Assembly: GCF_030252345.1 (NCBI RefSeq)
Contig: NZ_CP126980.1
Span: 1,441,501-1,505,500 of the forward strand
DNA: 64,000 nucleotides
Source: Actinoplanes oblitus
Lineage (GTDB): Bacteria > Actinomycetota > Actinomycetes > Mycobacteriales > Micromonosporaceae
Direction of reading: 5' to 3'
Shown here: one piece after another, positions 1 through 7,577 of the stretch
Numbering within the stretch: position 1 is the stretch's first letter
Layout of the letters: each line of letters opens with the position of its first letter
Program-made: the position numbers and the translations under genes
The notes under the pieces: generated by a model
What the model was told of the DNA's origin: nothing
Database searches by the model: none
The model's input: only the letters and a program-made list of their open reading frames with translations

Positions 1-1096
1 GGCGCGGGCCGAGGGCCAGCTCGTCGGCGACCCGGGCGGTGACGAACTGATGCTCCGGGTTCTGGAAGACCGACCCGATCCGCTGGGTCAGCGTGGTGGC
101 CCGCCACCGGTGCGGTGGCCGCTCGTCGCCGAACCCGGTGATCCGCCCGGAACCCGGCGCGAGCAGGCCGCCGAGCAGCAGCGCGAGGGTGGACTTGCCG
201 GCGCCGTTGGGACCGGTCACCGCGAGTACCTGGCCGGCCCGGGCGGTCAGCGACACCTCGGGGAGCCGGCCCGGGACGGTGACGCGCTCGGCACGCAGCA
301 GTTCGGCGGCGGACGGGCGTACCGAAGCAGCAGTCGCGGTGACCGCGGACTGCCGCGCGGCGACCGGGCGGCCCGGCACCCAGACTCCCTCGTCGGCGAG
401 TTCGTCGCCGCAGGCGGCGAAGATCGCCTCGGGCGCGCCGTCGGCCCGCACCCCGCCACCCGGCTCCACCACCACCACCCGGTCCACCAGCGGCAACGCC
501 TCGGCCACCCGATGCTCCACGATGATCAGCGTGGTGTCCGGGCCGGCCGCGCGGCGGACCGCGTCCCGGATCAGCGCGGCGCCGGCCGGATCGAGGTTGG
601 CCGTCGGCTCGTCGAGCAGCAGCAGCCCGGGTCGCGGCGCGATCACCCCGGCCAGGGCCAGGCGCTGCGCCTCACCGCCGGAGAGCGCGTGGGTGGGACG
701 ATCATTCCGGTACGGGAACCCCACGCGGGTCAGAGCGTCGGCCACCCGTGGCCAGATCTCGGCGGCGGGCAGTCCCCGGTTCTCCAGCCCGAACGCCACG
801 TCGTCGCCGGAGCGGGCCATCACCAGCTGGGTCTGCGGATCCTGGAAGAGGATGCCGGCCCGGTCCCGGGCCTTGCGCGGCTCCAGCCCGTCGATCTCGA
901 TGGTGCCCTCGGCCTCGCCGGAGTCCTCCGGCAGCAGCCCGGCCAGCGCGGCCAGCAGGGTGCTCTTGCCGGCCCCGGAGGGACCCAGCAGGAGCACCCG
1001 CTCGCCGCGCCGCACGTGCAGGTCCAGCCCGCGCACCGCCCAGGCGCGACGGCCCGCGTGCCGCCACCCGAACCCGCGCAGCAGAACCTCACTCAC
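1..1096 (-). CDS. ECF transporter ATPase, two fused ABC domains (partial)
   Basis: This is the energy module of an energy-coupling factor importer. Read from a GTG at 1096, the first domain shows Walker A GPSGAGKST, a Q-loop, the signature LSGGEAQRL and Walker B LLLLDEPT. A second domain follows with Walker A GPNGAGKST and a Q-loop (FQNPEHQF), then the frame runs off the left edge. About 365 codons are visible, so the 3' end is missing. Fused double ATPases of this sort (YkoD type) pair with YkoE S components, and the next gene upstream is exactly that, 10 bp away and behind a TPP riboswitch. The substrate is therefore inferred to be a thiamine precursor such as hydroxymethylpyrimidine. A YkoC-like T component would be expected further left. 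Confidence 0.88.
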   Translation of the reverse strand, partial: MSEVLLRGFGWRHAGRRAWAVRGLDLHVRRGERVLLLGPSGAGKSTLLAALAGLLPEDSGEAEGTIEIDGLEPRKARDRAGILFQDPQTQLVMARSGDDVAFGLENRGLPAAEIWPRVADALTRVGFPYRNDRPTHALSGGEAQRLALAGVIAPRPGLLLLDEPTANLDPAGAALIRDAVRRAAGPDTTLIIVEHRVAEALPLVDRVVVVEPGGGVRADGAPEAIFAACGDELADEGVWVPGRPVAARQSAVTATAASVRPSAAELLRAERVTVPGRLPEVSLTARAGQVLAVTGPNGAGKSTLALLLGGLLAPGSGRITGFGDERPPHRWRATTLTQRIGSVFQNPEHQFVTARVADELALGPR

Positions 1097-1106
1097 CGGA
1101 CGGACC

Positions 1107-1697
1107 TCAGATCAGCGCCCGTTCCCGGCCGGCCGGGAACCGGTCGAGGACGCCGGTCGGGGCCAGGGCCCGGACCACCAGCCAGGCGCCGGCGCCGGCC
1201 AGGACCGCGGCGCTGGCCACGGTGATCAGCGCGTAGGGGACCCGGTAGCTCCACAGGGCGTAGTCGTAGGTCCAGACGAACCAGTCGAAGACCGCGGCGA
1301 CCACGCCGGCCAGCGCGCCGGAGAGGACGCTCACCGGCAGGTTGAACACCCGGTAGCGGAACAGGGCGAACGCCAGCTCGGCGCCGAGGCCCTGGGCGGC
1401 GCCCTGGAAGATCACCGTGGCACCCCACTTGTTGCCGAGCAGCGCCGAGATGATCGCGGCGACGGTCTCGGTGAAGAACGCCGCGCCCGGCTTCCGGATG
1501 ATCAGCCCGCTCAGCACGGCGGGCAGGAACCACATGCCGTAGAGGACGGACTGGGCCGGCGGGAAGAACAGGAACGCGTTCTCGGTGGCGGCCCAGACCA
1601 CGTCCCAGGCCCAGAAGATCACGCCGAACGCGACGGCGATGACCGAGGCGATCACGATGTCTATCGTGCGCCATCTGTTGAGGTTGTCTGACTTCAT
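1107..1697 (-). CDS. ECF transporter S component, YkoE family
   Basis: A 196-residue integral membrane protein with about five hydrophobic segments, beginning MKSDNLNRWRTIDIV. The pattern of TIDIVIASVIAVAFGVIFW at the N terminus and GNKWGATVIFQGAAQGLGAE mid-protein is typical of the YkoE family, the substrate-binding subunit of the YkoEDC importer for hydroxymethylpyrimidine or thiamine. An upstream in-frame extension exists, but the ATG at 1697 is preceded by GGGAGG at ordinary spacing and lies just below the riboswitch, so it is the chosen start. The gene is first in the operon with the ATPase at 1-1096. Specificity rests on family and riboswitch, not on direct evidence. Confidence 0.87.
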   Translation of the reverse strand: MKSDNLNRWRTIDIVIASVIAVAFGVIFWAWDVVWAATENAFLFFPPAQSVLYGMWFLPAVLSGLIIRKPGAAFFTETVAAIISALLGNKWGATVIFQGAAQGLGAELAFALFRYRVFNLPVSVLSGALAGVVAAVFDWFVWTYDYALWSYRVPYALITVASAAVLAGAGAWLVVRALAPTGVLDRFPAGRERALI

Positions 1698-1772
1698 GTA
1701 CGCCTCCCAGCGTGTACGCACCGGGAGGAGACGCACGCCATGCGTGGAACATGGCGCGGCTGGAGAAGACCG

Positions 1773-1853
1773 AACTTCCTGCGCTGGCATTACCCAGATC
1801 AGGTACGAGGGTCTGCGGCCAGGCCGCACTCTCAGCGCTGTGCGCTCCCCTGT
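1773..1853 (-). promoter_or_regulatory. TPP riboswitch (THI element)
   Basis: On the minus strand the sequence contains the conserved pieces of a TPP riboswitch in order: GGGGAGC, then GCTGAGAGTGCGG, then ACCTGATCTGGGTAATGCCA and GCGCAGGAAG. It sits about 75 nt upstream of the YkoE start, in the leader of the ECF operon. TPP riboswitches normally switch thiamine genes off when TPP is plentiful. The stretch between the aptamer and the start is the likely expression platform, probably acting on transcription or on the Shine-Dalgarno sequence. Confidence 0.93.
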
Positions 1854-1969
1854 CGGATCGAAGCGCGCCCGCGACGCGCGGTTCCCGCGGTCGTGAACTA
1901 GCTTCGGTGGATGTGCTTCGATGACGCTAACACCGAGGTGGCGATCCAGCACAGCGAGGGAGTGATCAC

Positions 1970-2785
1970 ATGCAGGTCAAGGCTCGCGGCCTGACGTTCG
2001 AGGTGACCGAGGGCGGTCCCGAGGACGGGCAGCCGGTGCTCCTGCTGCACGGCTTCCCGCAGGACCACCGCGAGTTCGATCTCCTGATGCCCCGGCTGCA
2101 CCACGCCGGTCTGCGCACCTACGCGATGGACCAGCGCGGTTACTCGCCCGGCGCCCGCCCCGGCGACGTGCGCGACTACCGGATCGGCGAGGCGGTCGCC
2201 GACGTGCTCGGCGTGCTGGACGCTCTCGGCCTGGAGTCGGTGCACCTGGTCGGGCACGACTGGGGCGCCCAGGTGGCCTGGCTGGTGGCCGGCCGGCACC
2301 CGGAGCGGGTGCGCACGCTGACCGCGGTCTCGGTGCCGCACCCGCGGGCGATGATGCTGGCGCTGCGGGTCCGGCCGAGCCAGCAGGCCCGGCTGGCGTA
2401 CTTCCAGCTGTTCCGCAGCCCGGTGGCGGAGCGGCTGCTGCTCGCCGGCGGCGCGCTGGTGCTGCGCCGGATGTTCGGCCCGATCGGTCCGCGCGCCGAC
2501 CTGTACGTCAAGGCGATGCGCGAGCCGGGCCGGCTGACCGGCGGGCTGAACTGGTACCGCGCGTTCCGCACCGCTGACGTCGCCGACCTGGGCGAGATCA
2601 CCGTGCCGACCACGTTCGTCTGGAGCGACCGGGACGGCGTGGTCGGGCTGACCGCCGTGCTGCGCACCGCCGACTGGGTCCGCGCCGACTACCAGCTGGT
2701 GGCGATCCGCGGGGTCAGCCACTGGGTGCCCGAGCAGGCGCCGGCCGAGCTGGCCGGCGCGGTGCTGGCGCGCATCGGCGTTTGA
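1970..2785 (+). CDS. alpha/beta hydrolase, epoxide hydrolase-like
   Basis: A 271-residue alpha/beta-hydrolase. It has the oxyanion-hole motif HGFPQD near residue 26, the nucleophile elbow GHDWGAQ near residue 93 with Asp as nucleophile, a cap region in the middle, a late acidic residue in WSDRDG and the catalytic His in GVSHWVPE near the C terminus. An Asp nucleophile with HGxP is characteristic of epoxide hydrolases and haloalkane dehalogenases; the substrate cannot be told. The start ATG is preceded by GAGGGAG. It is divergent from the ECF operon and probably monocistronic or cotranscribed with the next gene, 31 bp downstream. Confidence 0.82.
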   Translation: MQVKARGLTFEVTEGGPEDGQPVLLLHGFPQDHREFDLLMPRLHHAGLRTYAMDQRGYSPGARPGDVRDYRIGEAVADVLGVLDALGLESVHLVGHDWGAQVAWLVAGRHPERVRTLTAVSVPHPRAMMLALRVRPSQQARLAYFQLFRSPVAERLLLAGGALVLRRMFGPIGPRADLYVKAMREPGRLTGGLNWYRAFRTADVADLGEITVPTTFVWSDRDGVVGLTAVLRTADWVRADYQLVAIRGVSHWVPEQAPAELAGAVLARIGV

Positions 2786-2816
2786 CCATGGCCGGGACGG
2801 GGAATGCGGCAGCACC

Positions 2817-3359
2817 ATGGCCCCCTCGTCCAAGGAAACCGCAAAACAGCGTTGGGACCGGAACTTCGCGGACCTGTTGCAGGAGCTGCGCGTCGCGCAG
2901 ACCGGTGTGCAGATCCTCTTCGCCTTCCTGTTGACCCTGCCGTTCTCCAGCGGCTTCCCGAAAACCACGGCGTTCCAGAAGGACGTGTACATGGTGGCGC
3001 TGATCAGCGCCGCGTTCGCCACCGCGCTGATCATCTCGCCGGTGGCGTTCCACCGGGCGCTGTTCCGTCAGGGACGCAAGCCGGAGCTGGTCCGGTACTC
3101 GCACCGGATGGCCACCGGCGGCTTGGCCTGCATGCTGGTGTCGATGGTCAGCAGCGTCCTGCTGATCACCGACTACGTGCTGCACGCCCGCTGGGCGGTG
3201 ATCCTCACCGTGGTGGCCGCCGGATGGTTCCTCACCTTCTGGGCGATCCTGCCGATCACCCACCGCAACTGGGGTGAGGACGAGGACAAGGACGGGTTCG
3301 TCCTGGACGACAGCCCGGTCGGCGTCACGTCCGGGCCGGGCGCAGACCGAGACGCCTGA
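2817..3359 (+). CDS. DUF6328-like four-helix membrane protein
   Basis: A 180-residue protein with a charged N terminus (SKETAKQRWDRNFADLLQE) and four hydrophobic segments at roughly residues 28-48, 58-80, 100-122 and 128-148. The motif LQELRVAQTGVQILFAFLL followed by a short LPFSSGF turn matches a family of uncharacterised actinobacterial membrane proteins that I recognise as DUF6328. No catalytic residues are visible. Its last 35 bp overlap the end of the convergent membrane gene at 3325-3933, so the two stop codons lie inside each other's coding sequence. Confidence 0.72.
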   Translation: MAPSSKETAKQRWDRNFADLLQELRVAQTGVQILFAFLLTLPFSSGFPKTTAFQKDVYMVALISAAFATALIISPVAFHRALFRQGRKPELVRYSHRMATGGLACMLVSMVSSVLLITDYVLHARWAVILTVVAAGWFLTFWAILPITHRNWGEDEDKDGFVLDDSPVGVTSGPGADRDA

Positions 3360-3933
3360 GTTCCAGCTCGGCCAGCGCGTCGACGGCTGCCGTGTCCCCG
3401 TTCCGCCAGCTCTGTGCGATGTCCGGGCCCAGCCGGGTCAGCTCGCCGAGCGGGCGCGAGGCGAGCGCCCGCAGCGCCAGCAGGTCCCGGCCGGCCGGTT
3501 CGTCGCGGACCGCCACCGCCACCGAGGCGCGCCGGATCCAGCGCAGCCGCAGCGGCAGCCAGAGGAAGAGGACCAGGGCCAGCGGCAGCGCGATCGCCGT
3601 CAGCGGCAGGACCACCGCCAGCTTGTCGACCAGCTCCTGCTGCTGGTGACCGGCCTCGGCGATCGACCGGGCGGCGTCGGCGGCCCCGGTGAACGGCTTG
3701 GTGAGCTCGTCACCGACCACCGGCACCCGGCCGACCTTGCCGCCGGCGTCGGCGAGGTTGTTCGCGATCCCGCTGCCCGCGCTCTCCAGCTTCGCGCCGG
3801 GCGCGGCCAGTTCCCCGACCAGGTCGTGGATCCAGATCGCGACCCGGACCCACAGGTAGACCCAGAGGACGACGAGGAGATCGGTGATCAGTTGGCGGGT
3901 GGCGGTCGGGACGCGGTCGGCGTAGAGCTTCAC
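3325..3933 (-). CDS. two-helix membrane protein of the zinc operon
   Basis: A 202-residue protein read from a GTG at 3933. It has a hydrophobic segment at about residues 15-40 (LITDLLVVLWVYLWVRVAIW), a soluble middle of about 80 residues with a short predicted helical stretch, and a second hydrophobic segment at about residues 107-130. The frame is open further upstream into the zur gene, but that part reads as a shadow, so the GTG just after zur is preferred. It is the last gene of the apparent znu-zur transcription unit (53 bp after zur). The family is not recognised and a zinc role is only suggested by position. Confidence 0.68.
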   Translation of the reverse strand: MKLYADRVPTATRQLITDLLVVLWVYLWVRVAIWIHDLVGELAAPGAKLESAGSGIANNLADAGGKVGRVPVVGDELTKPFTGAADAARSIAEAGHQQQELVDKLAVVLPLTAIALPLALVLFLWLPLRLRWIRRASVAVAVRDEPAGRDLLALRALASRPLGELTRLGPDIAQSWRNGDTAAVDALAELELRRLGLRPART

Positions 3934-3986
3934 ATGCGGAAGCCTCGCACCCGGGCGTCGCCGGCGCATCCGGGCGCACTCCGGGA

Positions 3987-4394
3987 TCACTCGGCCCTGG
4001 CGGCGCACTCCGGGCAGGTGCCGAAGATCTCCAGGGTGTGCGCGACGTCGACGAAGCCGTGCTCGCCGGCCACCTTGTCGGCCCACGACTCGACGGCCGG
4101 GCCGAGCACCTCGACGGTCCGCCCGCAGGTGCGGCAGACCAGGTGGTGGTGGTGTCCCTGGCTGCACCGGCGATAGAGGTGCTCGCCGCCGGGCGGCCGC
4201 ATCACGTCCACCTCACCGGTGTCGGCCAGCCCCTGCAGCGTCCGGTAGACGGTGGTCAGCCCGACCCGCTCGCCCCGGTCACGCAGCATCGCGTGCAGAT
4301 CCTGCGCGCTGTGGAAACCCTCGGCCTCGGCGAGCACGTCACGCACCGCGCTCCGCTGCTTGGTGTTGCGCTGGGCACTGCTTTCCGGGTTCAC
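3987..4394 (-). CDS. zur: Zur, zinc-responsive Fur-family repressor
   Basis: A 135-residue Fur-family regulator. The N-terminal winged helix spans about residues 8-80 (KQRSAVRDVLAEAEGFHSAQ, then GLTTVYRTLQGLADTGEV). The dimerisation and metal-binding half has the histidine-rich HHHHLVCRTCG, a second Cys pair CPECA near the end, and HGF. Two CxxC pairs build the structural zinc site and the His cluster the sensory one. Starting GTG at 4394 overlaps the arsR stop by four bases, so the genes are translationally coupled. Linkage to znuACB and to a palindromic box at 7258-7272 argues for zinc rather than iron. It should repress zinc uptake when zinc is high. Confidence 0.9.
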   Translation of the reverse strand: MNPESSAQRNTKQRSAVRDVLAEAEGFHSAQDLHAMLRDRGERVGLTTVYRTLQGLADTGEVDVMRPPGGEHLYRRCSQGHHHHLVCRTCGRTVEVLGPAVESWADKVAGEHGFVDVAHTLEIFGTCPECAARAE

Positions 4395-4690
4395 GATCGG
4401 TTCTCCCTCGCATGGCTGACGGCATCCGCGACGATGTGCGCGACGTGTTCGTCCACCAGGGAGTATGCGATCTCCCGGCCACGCCGGACACCCCGCACCA
4501 CGCCGGCCCCCCGCAACACCCGCAGGTGCTGGGAGACCAGCGGCTGCGGGGCGCCGAGCCGGGAGACCAGATCGTGCACACAGCGTTCGCCGGTGCCGAG
4601 CTCGGCGACGATGGCGATCCGGATCGGGGCGGACAGCGCCCGCAGCAGCGCGCCGGCGGATTCGTACGCGTCGTAACCGGTGGCCGTCAA
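4391..4690 (-). CDS. ArsR/SmtB-family zinc sensor
   Basis: A 99-residue winged-helix repressor of the ArsR/SmtB family: ALLRALSAPIRIAIVAELG, recognition helix APQPLVSQHLRVLRGAG, then wing VRRGREIAYSLVD. The last helix reads DEHVAHIVADAVSHARE, which fits the alpha-5 metal site D-x-H-x10-H-x2-E of SmtB, CzrA and ZiaR exactly. Such sites bind zinc (or cobalt) across the dimer and release DNA on binding. The alpha-3 Cys of arsenic sensors is only partly present (ERCVHDL). It sits between znuB and zur in one operon, like the smtB-zur pair of mycobacteria. Confidence 0.9.
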   Translation of the reverse strand: MTATGYDAYESAGALLRALSAPIRIAIVAELGTGERCVHDLVSRLGAPQPLVSQHLRVLRGAGVVRGVRRGREIAYSLVDEHVAHIVADAVSHARENRS

Positions 4691-4702
4691 AGTCCTTTTC
4701 CC

Positions 4703-5566
4703 TCAAGCATGGAGCACCACGTCCGGAGGCTCGACCTGGGCCGGTACCCCGGCCCGGCGGCGGCGGTGCCAGAGCGCGCCGGCGCCGGTGGTGATCAGGA
4801 ACGCGGCCAGGGCCAGCAGCACCGTGGTGGCGCCCGGCGCGGTGTCCAGGGAACCGGCGAGCACCACCCCGGCGCCGGCCGCGCAGATCCCGATCAGCAT
4901 GGCCACCGCCATCGTGGACCGGAAGCCCCTGGTGATCTGCTGGGCCGCCGCGACCGGGACCACCATCAGCGCCGAGACGAGCAACAACCCGACGGTACGC
5001 ATGGCGATCGTCACCGTCACCGCCGTGGTCACCGCGAGCAGCAGGTTGAGGGTGCGCACCGGCAGGCCGCTGACCCTGGCGTACTCCTCGTCGTTGCAGA
5101 GCGCGAACAGCGCCGGGCGGAACAGCAGCATGGCCACCAGCACCGCCGCGCCCAGCCCGGCGATCACCGCGATGTCCTGCGGCGACGTGGTGATCAGCGA
5201 GCCGAACAGGTACTGCATCAGGCTGGCGTTGCTGCTGTCGTCGGAGAGCCCGACCAGCACCACGCCGCCCGCGATGCCGCCGTAGAAGAGCAGCGCCAGG
5301 GCCAGGTCGCCGGAGGTGCGCCCGCGCTCGCGGACCAGCTCCACGGCGACCGCGCCGACCACCGACACGATCACCGCGGTGAGCACCGGGGACTGGTGGG
5401 TGAGCAGGCCGACGCCGACGCCGGTGAGCGCCACGTGCCCGATGCCGTCGCCGATCAGCGACAGCCGCCGCTGCACCAGATAGATCCCGAGGGCGGGAGC
5501 GGCCAGCCCGATGATCAGCGCGCCGGCCAGTGCCCGCAGCATGAAGGGATAGGTCAGAAGATCCAC
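4703..5566 (-). CDS. znuB: ZnuB, zinc ABC transporter permease
   Basis: A 287-residue ABC-3 family permease with eight or nine hydrophobic segments. It opens with LLTYPFMLRALAGALIIGL and GIYLVQRRLSLIGDGIGHVA, where the conserved SLIGDGIGH loop is a hallmark of metal-type permeases, and has VTIAMRTVGLLLVSALMVVP later. It forms the membrane channel for zinc import with ZnuA and ZnuC. It starts 15 bp after znuC and ends 12 bp before arsR, so it belongs to the same transcript and should be under Zur control. Confidence 0.9.
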   Translation of the reverse strand: MDLLTYPFMLRALAGALIIGLAAPALGIYLVQRRLSLIGDGIGHVALTGVGVGLLTHQSPVLTAVIVSVVGAVAVELVRERGRTSGDLALALLFYGGIAGGVVLVGLSDDSSNASLMQYLFGSLITTSPQDIAVIAGLGAAVLVAMLLFRPALFALCNDEEYARVSGLPVRTLNLLLAVTTAVTVTIAMRTVGLLLVSALMVVPVAAAQQITRGFRSTMAVAMLIGICAAGAGVVLAGSLDTAPGATTVLLALAAFLITTGAGALWHRRRRAGVPAQVEPPDVVLHA

Positions 5567-5581
5567 TTCAGTGTCCCTCGA

Positions 5582-6370
5582 TCAGAAGGTCTTGGTCTCG
5601 GTCGGCGCCCACTCGCAGATGCCGGCCTTCTCCTCGTCGGCGTGCGGGTGCACGTGGTCGTGTCCCGGCTCGGCGTGGTGCCCGGCCGGCTCCGGCGGCA
5701 CCCCCTCGTGCGCGATCCGGCCGTCGTGCACCACCACGGCCCGGCCGATCAGCGGCCGCAGCGGGCCCAGCTCGTGCAGCACCAGCAGGATCGTCCCGCC
5801 GTCCGCGGCGAACCTGGTCAGCGCCGCGGCGAACGCCTCCTGGCTGGCCGCGTCCACGCCGGCCGTCGGCTCGTCGAGGACCAGCAGGTCGGGCCGGCCG
5901 GCCAGGGCCCGGGCGATCAGGGTGCGCTGCTGCTGCCCGCCGGAGAGGGTGGCGACCGGGTCGCCGATCCGGTCGAGCAGCCCGACCGCGTCGAGAGCCG
6001 CCCGGACGGCGGCGCGGTCGGCGGTCCCGGGCGGCCGGAACAGGCCGCGGCGGGCCAGCCGGCCGGAGGACACCACCTCGCCGACGGTGGCCGGTACCCC
6101 GCTGCCGGCGCCGAGCCGCTGCGGCACGTAACCGATCCGCTCCCACCGGCGGAACCGGCGCTGCGGCGTACCGAAAAGGTCGATCTCGCCGCGGCGGACC
6201 GGAACCAGGCCGAGGACCGTGCGGATCAGCGTGGACTTCCCGGAGCCGTTGGCGCCGAGCACGGCGACCACCTCGCCGGCGGTGACGCTCAGCGTGACGT
6301 CCCGCAGGATCTCCCGGCCGTCATATCCGGCCGCCATGTGCCGGACCTCGATGACGCTCATGTGCCGCAC
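5582..6370 (-). CDS. znuC: ZnuC, zinc ABC transporter ATPase
   Basis: A 262-residue ABC ATPase: Walker A GANGSGKST at about residue 39, Q-loop YVPQR, signature LSGGQQQR, Walker B LLVLDEPTAGVD and H-loop LVLHE. The C-terminal tail carries a His-rich stretch (GHHAEPGHDHVHPHADEE) that is typical of zinc ATPases and may sense or hold metal. It powers ZnuAB import. The first ATG lies inside the 3' end of znuA; a second ATG three codons on (6361) would avoid most of the overlap. Confidence 0.9.
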   Translation of the reverse strand: MRHMSVIEVRHMAAGYDGREILRDVTLSVTAGEVVAVLGANGSGKSTLIRTVLGLVPVRRGEIDLFGTPQRRFRRWERIGYVPQRLGAGSGVPATVGEVVSSGRLARRGLFRPPGTADRAAVRAALDAVGLLDRIGDPVATLSGGQQQRTLIARALAGRPDLLVLDEPTAGVDAASQEAFAAALTRFAADGGTILLVLHELGPLRPLIGRAVVVHDGRIAHEGVPPEPAGHHAEPGHDHVHPHADEEKAGICEWAPTETKTF

Positions 6371-7236
6371 CCCAATGCCGTGGTCAGAGCGGCCAGGTTG
6401 GCCCGCATCACCGAGAAGTAGTCCGCGTCCGGGTCGGTCAGGCCCTCGAGCGGGTCGAGCACCGCCGTGGTCGCGCCGGCCTCGCGGGCGATCGTCTCGG
6501 CGACCTTGGGACTGACCAGCGTCTCGAAGAAGATGGTGGTGGTGCCGCGCGCCCGGGCCTCGGCCGCGACCTGGGCCAGCCGGCGCGGCGACGGCTCCGC
6601 CTCCGGGTCCACGCCGGTGATCCCGACCTGGGTCAGGTGGTACCGGTCGGCCAGGTAGTGGAAGGCGGTGTGGCTGGTGACCAGCTCGCGCCGCCGGCAG
6701 GTGGCCAGGCCCGCGGCGAACTCGCCGTCCAGCTCGGTGAGCTGCCGGTGCAGCGTCGCGGCGCGGGCCGCGTAGTCGGCGGCGTGGTCCGGGTCGGCCT
6801 CGGCCAGGCGCCCGGCCAGGTGGTCACCGATCTCGGCGAGCCGGACGGGGTCGAGCCAGACGTGCGGATCGGTGCCGCCGTGCTCCCCGGCCTCGCCGCG
6901 CAGCAGGGGCACCGCGGTGGACACGTCGTAACCCTGCCGCCGCCCGTTCTGCGCTATCGCCTCGTCCACGGCGGGCTGGAAGCCGTGCAGGTAAACGGCC
7001 ACCTCGGCGTCGACGATCCGGGCCACCTGGCGGGGGCTCAGCTCCACGTCGTGCGGCTCGGCGCCGGGCTTGGTCAGGTTCGTCACCCGGACCAGGTCAC
7101 CGCCGATCCGCTCGCTGACGAACTGCAGCGGGTAGAACGCGGCGACGACCGGCAGCCGGCCGCCGGCCTCGGCCCGCGCGCCGCAGCCGGCCAGGGTGGC
7201 CAGCACGAGCAGCGGGGCGAGCAGGCGGCGCATCAT
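6358..7236 (-). CDS. znuA: ZnuA, zinc-binding lipoprotein
   Basis: A 292-residue substrate-binding protein of the cluster A-I metal family. A lipoprotein signal ends in LATLAGC with the lipidated Cys at about residue 18. Likely zinc ligands are the His in EPHDVELSP, the His in DPHVWLDP, the His in TSHTAFHYLADRY and an acidic residue near LTDPDADYF. The long charged His-loop of Gram-negative ZnuA is absent, leaving only EHGGTDPH. The frame is open to 7263, but that start would lie in the Zur box, so MMRRLL at 7236 is chosen. It captures extracellular zinc and heads the operon. Confidence 0.9.
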   Translation of the reverse strand: MMRRLLAPLLVLATLAGCGARAEAGGRLPVVAAFYPLQFVSERIGGDLVRVTNLTKPGAEPHDVELSPRQVARIVDAEVAVYLHGFQPAVDEAIAQNGRRQGYDVSTAVPLLRGEAGEHGGTDPHVWLDPVRLAEIGDHLAGRLAEADPDHAADYAARAATLHRQLTELDGEFAAGLATCRRRELVTSHTAFHYLADRYHLTQVGITGVDPEAEPSPRRLAQVAAEARARGTTTIFFETLVSPKVAETIAREAGATTAVLDPLEGLTDPDADYFSVMRANLAALTTALGCGT

Positions 7237-7257
7237 GCCACCAACTGTGGGCGATAA

Positions 7258-7272
7258 TGACAATGATTGTCA
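7258..7272. promoter_or_regulatory. Zur box
   Basis: The sequence TGACAATGATTGTCA is a near-perfect palindrome with 7-bp arms, embedded in an AT-rich patch (AATGACAATGATTGTCAAAA) that stands out in a GC-rich region. It resembles actinobacterial Zur operators, which centre on AATGATT. It lies 22 bp upstream of the znuA start and after the end of the small membrane gene, where it would block the znu promoter in high zinc. Confidence 0.85.
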
Positions 7273-7286
7273 AAAGCGCATGCGTT

Positions 7287-7544
7287 CTACGCCATCGCCT
7301 TGCTGACCACCGCCACGGTCAACAGGGTGAGCAGCACCGCCCGGACCAGCCGGGTGACCGGCGACTGCACCGGCCAGGTGGTGAAGGTCAGGGTGGCCAG
7401 CCCGGCGGCGAGCAGGCCGAGCAGCAGCGCGCCGACCACGCCGGGGAGGAACAGCCCGGCCAGCAGCAGGACGAGCGCGGTGAGGAACGCCGTGGTCGGG
7501 TTCACGCGCGCGAGGCGGCGCAGGAAATGGTCGGACGTCGTCAC
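7287..7544 (-). CDS. small two-helix membrane protein
   Basis: An 85-residue protein from a GTG at 7544. Basic N terminus (TTSDHFLRRLARVNPTTA), then a hydrophobic hairpin FLTALVLLLAGLFLPGVVGALLLGLLAAGLATL, a short loop and a third hydrophobic stretch at the C terminus (LVRAVLLTLLTVAVVSKAMA). It is a conserved-looking actinobacterial small membrane protein of unknown role. It lies upstream of znuA in the same direction, but the Zur box separates them, so it may be transcribed independently. It is divergent from the gene at 7578. Confidence 0.62.
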   Translation of the reverse strand: MTTSDHFLRRLARVNPTTAFLTALVLLLAGLFLPGVVGALLLGLLAAGLATLTFTTWPVQSPVTRLVRAVLLTLLTVAVVSKAMA

Positions 7545-7577
7545 CGTGGCTCCTGTCGGTGTGCGTAGGCTCGTCAC

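Noticed and set aside
50..1691. Long plus-strand frames of 391 and 532 codons across the ECF genes
   Set aside because: Their Gly/Arg/Pro/Ser-rich sequence is that of antisense shadows in high-GC DNA; the minus strand codes for a clear ABC ATPase and YkoE protein.
1898..3034. 378-codon minus-strand frame over the hydrolase gene
   Set aside because: No family features and His/Arg/Gln-rich composition; it is opposite to a hydrolase with all catalytic motifs.
7237..7263. Earlier znuA start at 7263
   Set aside because: It would put the N terminus inside the Zur box and add residues ahead of a proper lipoprotein signal.
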